NCBI GenBank assembly: GCA_001873675.1
Contig: MNZP01000181.1
Span: 1-9,659, forward strand
Origin: Syntrophaceae bacterium CG2_30_49_12
GTDB taxonomy: Bacteria > Desulfobacterota > Syntrophia > Syntrophales > CG2-30-49-12
Length of the DNA stretch: 9,659 nucleotides
Direction of reading: 5' to 3'
Part shown: positions 6,065 through 9,659 of the stretch, in pieces
Layout: the number at the start of each line of letters is the position of its first letter
How positions within the stretch are numbered: position 1 is the first letter of the stretch
Translations under genes and position numbers: made by a program
The notes under the pieces: generated by a model
Database searches by the model: none
Told to the model about the DNA's origin: nothing
What the model saw: the letters and a program-made list of their open reading frames with translations, nothing else

Positions 6065-7348
6065 ATGAAGAGTTCCTCCCGGGGGCTTTTTGAAGAGGCA
6101 AAGAAATACATGCCGGGAGGCGTCAATAGCCCTGTGAGGGCCTTTGGGGCCGTAGATGCAACACCCCTCTTTATCAGTGAAGCCCGCGGTGCGAAGATCT
6201 ATGACGTGGAGGGGAGGGAGTATATTGATTACCTTTTGTCCTGGGGACCGATGATTCTCGGTCACAGCCATCCGGCGGTCATCGAGGCCATCAATCAGGC
6301 TGCAAGACGGGGGACAAGCTACGGAGCGCCGACGGAACTCGAGATTGAGATGGCAAGATTACTCGTAGATGCCTTCCCCTCTCTGGAAATGGTTAGGATG
6401 GTAAATTCCGGGACAGAGGCGGTGATGAGCGCCATCAGGCTGGCCCGTGGATATACCGGCAGAGAAAAGATCATCAAATTCGAGGGGTGTTATCACGGCC
6501 ATGCCGACTCTCTATTAGTCAAAGCCGGTTCCGGTGTGGCAACTCTCGGTATCCCGGACAGTCCGGGTGTACCCCGAAGACTTGCCGAATTGACCATCAC
6601 CCTTCCCTTCAACGACACGGGGGCCGTCCGCTCCGCCGTAGAACAATACGGTGACGATCTGGCCTGTATTATCGTAGAGGCGGTAGCAGGAAACATGGGG
6701 GTCGTTCCTCCCATGCCCGGGTTTCTTGAAACACTGAGAGAAATCACCAGTCAGCATGATACCCTCCTTATCTTTGATGAAGTCATCACCGGTTTCAGAC
6801 TGACCTATGGTGGTTTCCAGAACCTTGCCGGCATCAAACCTGATCTTACTTGCCTGGGAAAGATTATTGGAGGGGGGCTTCCCGTGGGCGCCTTCGGCGG
6901 GAAAAAGGATATTATGGAAAAGCTGGCGCCCTCAGGCCCTGTCTATCAGGCAGGTACCCTCTCCGGGAATCCCGTGGCCATATCGGCCGGTATTGCCACA
7001 CTGAAGATACTTCGGAAGGGCGCCACCGGTTATGACGAAACCAACCGGAGGACCTCCCTTCTCTGTGAGGGGATGAAAGAGCTATTTACTAAAGGCGACA
7101 TCCCCGTTTGTATCAATCGGATCGGTTCTATGTTTACCGTTTTTTTTACCCCCCATCCAGTTTTCGACTTCAGTTCAGCGCTCAGAAGTGATACGAAACG
7201 CTTTGGAAGTTTTTTCAGAGAAATGTTAGCCAATCAAATCTACATGGCGCCTTCCCAGTTCGAGACCTCCTTTGTCTCCTTTGCCCATACGGACGAAGAC
7301 ATAGAGAAAACCCTCGCCGTCTGTAAAAGGGCGCTGTACCGGATTTGA
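6065..7348 (+). CDS. hemL: Glutamate-1-semialdehyde 2,1-aminomutase
   Basis: This 427-residue class III aminotransferase-fold protein converts glutamate-1-semialdehyde to 5-aminolevulinate, the precursor of all tetrapyrroles in the C5 pathway. The N-terminus KYMPGGVNSPVRAF is characteristic of HemL. NSGTEAVMSAIRLAR (114-128) and FEGCYHGHAD (139-148) bind the cofactor phosphate and ring. IFDEVITGFR (236-245) holds the Asp that contacts the pyridine N. K266 in CLGKIIGGGLPVGAFGG is the PLP lysine, and GTLSGNP follows. The length equals the family norm. ATG 6065 follows the ahbB stop by one base, with GGAG at 6051-6054. The pairing with ahbB suggests supply of aminolevulinate for siroheme-derived heme. 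Confidence 0.96.
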   Translation: MKSSSRGLFEEAKKYMPGGVNSPVRAFGAVDATPLFISEARGAKIYDVEGREYIDYLLSWGPMILGHSHPAVIEAINQAARRGTSYGAPTELEIEMARLLVDAFPSLEMVRMVNSGTEAVMSAIRLARGYTGREKIIKFEGCYHGHADSLLVKAGSGVATLGIPDSPGVPRRLAELTITLPFNDTGAVRSAVEQYGDDLACIIVEAVAGNMGVVPPMPGFLETLREITSQHDTLLIFDEVITGFRLTYGGFQNLAGIKPDLTCLGKIIGGGLPVGAFGGKKDIMEKLAPSGPVYQAGTLSGNPVAISAGIATLKILRKGATGYDETNRRTSLLCEGMKELFTKGDIPVCINRIGSMFTVFFTPHPVFDFSSALRSDTKRFGSFFREMLANQIYMAPSQFETSFVSFAHTDEDIEKTLAVCKRALYRI

Positions 7349-7387
7349 CGATGAGTAGTAACCTGATCTTCTCGTAAAAGGTCAAAA

Positions 7388-8431
7388 ATGAACAGAGCGT
7401 TCATTACTGGAATAACCGGTCAGGATGGTTCCTATCTCTCAGAGCTTTTGCTGGGAAAGGGTTACGAGGTGCATGGCCTCATTCGCAGGGCCAGTACCTT
7501 CAACACAGACCGTATTGATCACCTCTACAGAGACTTCCATGATCCTGAGGCTCGGATGTTTCTACACTACGGTGATCTTTCCATATCGGGACAACTGACA
7601 GACCTGCTTTATGCCATCAGACCTGATGAGATTTACCATCTTGGCGCCCAGAGCCACGTCTGGGTTAGCTTCGACATACCGGAATATACGGGGGATATCA
7701 CCGGACTCGGTACACTGAGACTATTGGAAGCCGTTCGCAAAACCGGTATAAAAACAAAATTTTATCAGGCCTCATCGAGTGAGATGTTCGGGGCCGCCCC
7801 GCCGCCCCAGAATGAGTTAACCCCCCTTCAGCCGCAAAGTCCCTACGCCGCCGCCAAGGTCTATTCGTATTATATAGTAAAGAACTACCGGGAGGCCTAC
7901 CGTATCTTTGCCTGCAACGGGATCCTTTTCAATCACGAATCCCCCAGACGCGGGGAAACATTTGTAACCAGAAAGGTTACCCGGGCGGCCACGCAGATCA
8001 AATTAGGTCTTAAGGATAAACTCTATCTCGGGAATCTCGAGGCGAAGAGGGACTGGGGTTTTGCCGGTGATTACGTCGAGGCGATGTGGCTTATGCTCCA
8101 GCAGGAGAAGGCTGATGATTACATCATTGCCACCGGGGAATCCCATTCGGTACGGGAGTTTGTGGAAATGGTATTTGAAAGGTTAGGACTTGATTATAAA
8201 GAATATGTGGTTGTAGATCCCAGATATTTCCGGCCAACGGAGGTTGATTGCCTCCTCGGTGATGCCACCAGGGCAAGGAACAGGCTGGGGTGGACACCAA
8301 AGGTATACTTTGAGCAGTTGATTGATATGATGATTGAAGCGGATATGGAACTGGCCAGGAAGGAGAAAACACTTCTTGATGCCGGATATTTGTGTACCGG
8401 AAACCATCACTTAATACAACAATACAGGTGA
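7388..8431 (+). CDS. gmd: GDP-mannose 4,6-dehydratase
   Basis: This 347-residue extended short-chain dehydrogenase has the NADP loop GITGQDGSYL (8-17), the active-site strand ASSSEMFG (S131-E132), Y153-x3-K157 in SPYAAAKVYS, and the Gmd signature NGILFNHESPRRGETFVTRK. DPRYFRPTEVD also matches Gmd. It converts GDP-D-mannose to GDP-4-keto-6-deoxy-D-mannose, the precursor of GDP-fucose, GDP-rhamnose or GDP-perosamine for surface glycans. A partner reductase or aminotransferase is not present beside it. Start ATG 7388 has AAAAGG 6 bp upstream; 39 bp separate it from hemL. The fused sugar dehydrogenase/acetyltransferase at the left edge may serve the same surface polysaccharide, but the two are not adjacent. 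Confidence 0.96.
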   Translation: MNRAFITGITGQDGSYLSELLLGKGYEVHGLIRRASTFNTDRIDHLYRDFHDPEARMFLHYGDLSISGQLTDLLYAIRPDEIYHLGAQSHVWVSFDIPEYTGDITGLGTLRLLEAVRKTGIKTKFYQASSSEMFGAAPPPQNELTPLQPQSPYAAAKVYSYYIVKNYREAYRIFACNGILFNHESPRRGETFVTRKVTRAATQIKLGLKDKLYLGNLEAKRDWGFAGDYVEAMWLMLQQEKADDYIIATGESHSVREFVEMVFERLGLDYKEYVVVDPRYFRPTEVDCLLGDATRARNRLGWTPKVYFEQLIDMMIEADMELARKEKTLLDAGYLCTGNHHLIQQYR

Positions 8432-8447
8432 AAACGGTAGTATACTT

Positions 8448-8828
8448 TTGCTGAATGAATCAAAAAAAAGATTGGTTGCGATACAAAAAAAAACGGTCGC
8501 TGTCCTGTTTTTTCTGCTTCTATTAAGTTTAATTTATAAATCGCCAAAAGTATCTTTAGGAATAGCCATTGGGGGATGTCTATCAATTCTAAACATCGGA
8601 GTATTGGGCAGGATAATAGACATTCTTTTCTCTCAGGAAAAACCCTCCAAGGCAGTGATAGTACGGCAATATGTGATAAAACTTATCGTGCTGTTCGGCA
8701 CAATTTATCTATTAGTAACCTACCATTTAGTGAATATTATTGCTTTTATTGTCGGATTTTCGGCTTTTTTGTTTGTATTACTCTTAGAGGGCCTTTTCCC
8801 CACAAGAGAGCCGCCGACAGGCCCCTGA
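8448..8828 (+). CDS. atpI: ATP synthase subunit I-like membrane protein
   Basis: The 126-residue hydrophobic protein has four likely membrane helices (about 16-30, 35-54, 75-92 and 95-113), a basic cytoplasmic N-terminus (KKRLVAIQKK), and the family pattern GIAIGGCLSILN near the second helix, with FVLLLEGLF at the end. This fits AtpI, which helps assemble the c-ring and lies first in many atp operons. Here no atpB or atpE follows; a glycosyltransferase fragment begins at once. The start is uncertain: TTG 8448 is the first option and lacks a clear ribosome binding site. The next in-frame possibility is the TTG for L9. Base composition is visibly more AT-rich than in gmd. The family is assigned by pattern, not by alignment. 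Confidence 0.72.
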   Translation: MLNESKKRLVAIQKKTVAVLFFLLLLSLIYKSPKVSLGIAIGGCLSILNIGVLGRIIDILFSQEKPSKAVIVRQYVIKLIVLFGTIYLLVTYHLVNIIAFIVGFSAFLFVLLLEGLFPTREPPTGP

Positions 8829-8829
8829 C

Positions 8830-9059
8830 ACCTTCGGGCCTAAATCTGCGAAATCTTTCTTTTCAAGAAATCAGATTGGCAGGAATGGGCGCCCATTGGG
8901 GAACATCATCGCGTTGTTGTCCCCGACATGGAATGTGTCCCCTGCCGCCAGAAAGGTTGCGACGGCAAGGAATGGAGCCGATGTCTTGATATCCTGGAGA
9001 CCGGTCAGGTACAGGATGTCCTCCGGGAGGCGCGGGGACAGGTTTTTCCAACTCTTTAA
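8830..9059 (+). pseudogene. 3' remnant of a glycosyltransferase family 9 (heptosyltransferase-like) gene
   Basis: From 8877 to the stop TAA at 9057-9059 the frame reads WQEWAPIGEHHRVVVPDMEC and then VPCRQKGCDGKEWSRCLDIL. The WxPxG...H...C-x2-C pattern is the C-terminus of GT9 heptosyltransferases. The preceding piece, TFGPKS (8830-8847), lies in another frame. Removing 26 bp (8849-8874) joins the two as FGPKSDWQEW, the expected GT9 order after the LFG strand. The rest, about 280 N-terminal residues, is absent: atpI ends at 8828. No start codon or ribosome binding site serves the fragment. It is therefore a decayed gene end. A ligand-binding Cys cluster of some other protein is possible but less likely. 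Confidence 0.75.
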
Positions 9060-9070
9060 TTGCCTAACAT

Positions 9071-9090
9071 GAATAGTAAAATTTCTATTC
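9071..9090. terminator. Weak hairpin between converging units
   Basis: GAATAG (9071-9076) and CTATTC (9085-9090) form a 6-bp stem with an 8-nt AT loop, placed between the glycosyltransferase remnant and the end of the minus-strand restriction gene. It has no T-run on either side, so a termination role is only a guess. Confidence 0.2.
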
Positions 9091-9142
9091 CTGTTTCCTA
9101 ATCCCTCATAAGTATTTGACCCAGGAAGACCTTTACCAACCT

Positions 9143-9659
9143 CTATGTCTGCAGCATTTCGTTCAATTTTGCCTCCCATTCATCTTCGGCGAGCACTTCG
9201 AATCGCAACACTTTGTCCTTTACCGCAAGCCCCAATTCCGAACGGCTTCTCGCCTTTGCCTCCTTCGTGCACAGAGAAAACATCTTTCGCTTATAATCCG
9301 TATCCGGACTTCCTATTAAGTGAAGGCCCTTGGTTTCAACTACGTAAACCTGTTCATAGTCGTCTTCATTTTCTGAAGAGGTTGAAGTAAATATGAAGTC
9401 AGGATAGATTTTGTGCTTTCGCCAGCCCTGAATGGCATAGTCACGCCAGGATCGGTTCCTGTACCAGAAAAAAAGCCTCTTCTGCCCTTCAAGATACCAT
9501 GCCACTGCCTTTTCAGTTTCGTTGAACTCTTCTTCAGGAACGAATTCAAAAAGGCTCAGTTGAAGTGGTCGGCCATCTTTTTGATTCAGTGTTCTGGCAG
9601 TGGGTTTGACTTTGACCGATTTTGGAAAGGTAAAGTCAAATTTTTCTCCGATCACCAGG
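9143..9659 (-). CDS. C-terminal part of a type III restriction endonuclease / DEAD-box helicase-nuclease (partial, 5' end off the right edge)
   Basis: The frame is open from the right edge to TAG at 9143-9145, giving at least 171 residues. It holds RSWRDYAIQGWRKHKIYPDF, then an acidic loop and YVVETKGLHL. The PD...ExK arrangement is the nuclease site of the Res subunit C-terminal domain in type III restriction enzymes and related helicase-nucleases. The helicase motor would lie beyond 9659. A GTG at 9655 could be taken as a start, but the frame continues upstream and the protein would lack the motor, so it is almost certainly internal. A Mod methyltransferase partner is not visible. Confidence 0.8.
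   Translation of the reverse strand, partial: LVIGEKFDFTFPKSVKVKPTARTLNQKDGRPLQLSLFEFVPEEEFNETEKAVAWYLEGQKRLFFWYRNRSWRDYAIQGWRKHKIYPDFIFTSTSSENEDDYEQVYVVETKGLHLIGSPDTDYKRKMFSLCTKEAKARSRSELGLAVKDKVLRFEVLAEDEWEAKLNEMLQT

Noticed and set aside
8576..8989. A 137-codon plus-strand frame overlapping atpI and the pseudogene.
   Set aside because: It is a shadow of atpI in another frame, with no hydrophobic or domain pattern and no ribosome binding site.
8871..9179. A 102-codon minus-strand frame opposite the glycosyltransferase remnant.
   Set aside because: The plus strand carries the recognisable GT9 C-terminus; the minus frame shows no family pattern.

Overview
The window looks like a chromosomal segment of an anaerobic bacterium, most likely from the Desulfobacterota (old Deltaproteobacteria, Syntrophales-like). 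The reasons are a ferredoxin-linked 2-oxoacid oxidoreductase operon, a siroheme-decarboxylase (AhbB-type) gene of the alternative heme pathway beside hemL, and surface-sugar genes. This placement is inferred from gene content and protein character only. Most genes are tightly packed; the one AT-rich gap (2226-2429) separates two divergent transcription units.

Left part (minus strand, 1-2225): a metallo-beta-lactamase-fold protein of the RNase Z type is followed by a Gfo/Idh/MocA sugar dehydrogenase. The dehydrogenase is open to the left edge and continues into the start of a left-handed beta-helix acetyltransferase domain. It therefore appears to be a fused 3-dehydrogenase/N-acetyltransferase for amino-sugar synthesis. 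The linker between its two domains is encoded by a heptanucleotide tandem repeat tract.

Centre (plus strand, 2430-5481): a five-gene operon with overlapping or closely spaced genes encodes the delta (2x[4Fe-4S] ferredoxin), alpha (VorB-like), beta (TPP) and gamma subunits of a 2-oxoacid:ferredoxin oxidoreductase, followed by a tandem ACT-domain protein. Together they would oxidise a branched-chain (or related) 2-oxoacid to its acyl-CoA and reduce ferredoxin. The ACT protein is a candidate amino-acid-sensing partner.

Centre right (5482-8828): a repeat-rich hairpin spacer precedes an AhbB-type siroheme decarboxylase gene and hemL (glutamate-1-semialdehyde aminomutase), both tetrapyrrole genes one base apart. 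Then come gmd (GDP-mannose 4,6-dehydratase) and an ATP synthase subunit I-like membrane protein without the rest of an atp operon.

Right part (8829-9659): a 3' remnant of a family 9 glycosyltransferase (heptosyltransferase type), probably broken by a 26-bp insertion, lies immediately after atpI. On the minus strand is the C-terminal end of a type III restriction enzyme / DEAD-box helicase-nuclease, which continues past the right edge. The orphan atpI, gene fragment and restriction gene suggest a rearranged, accessory segment boundary near 8830. I see no RNA gene, CRISPR array or intact mobile element.
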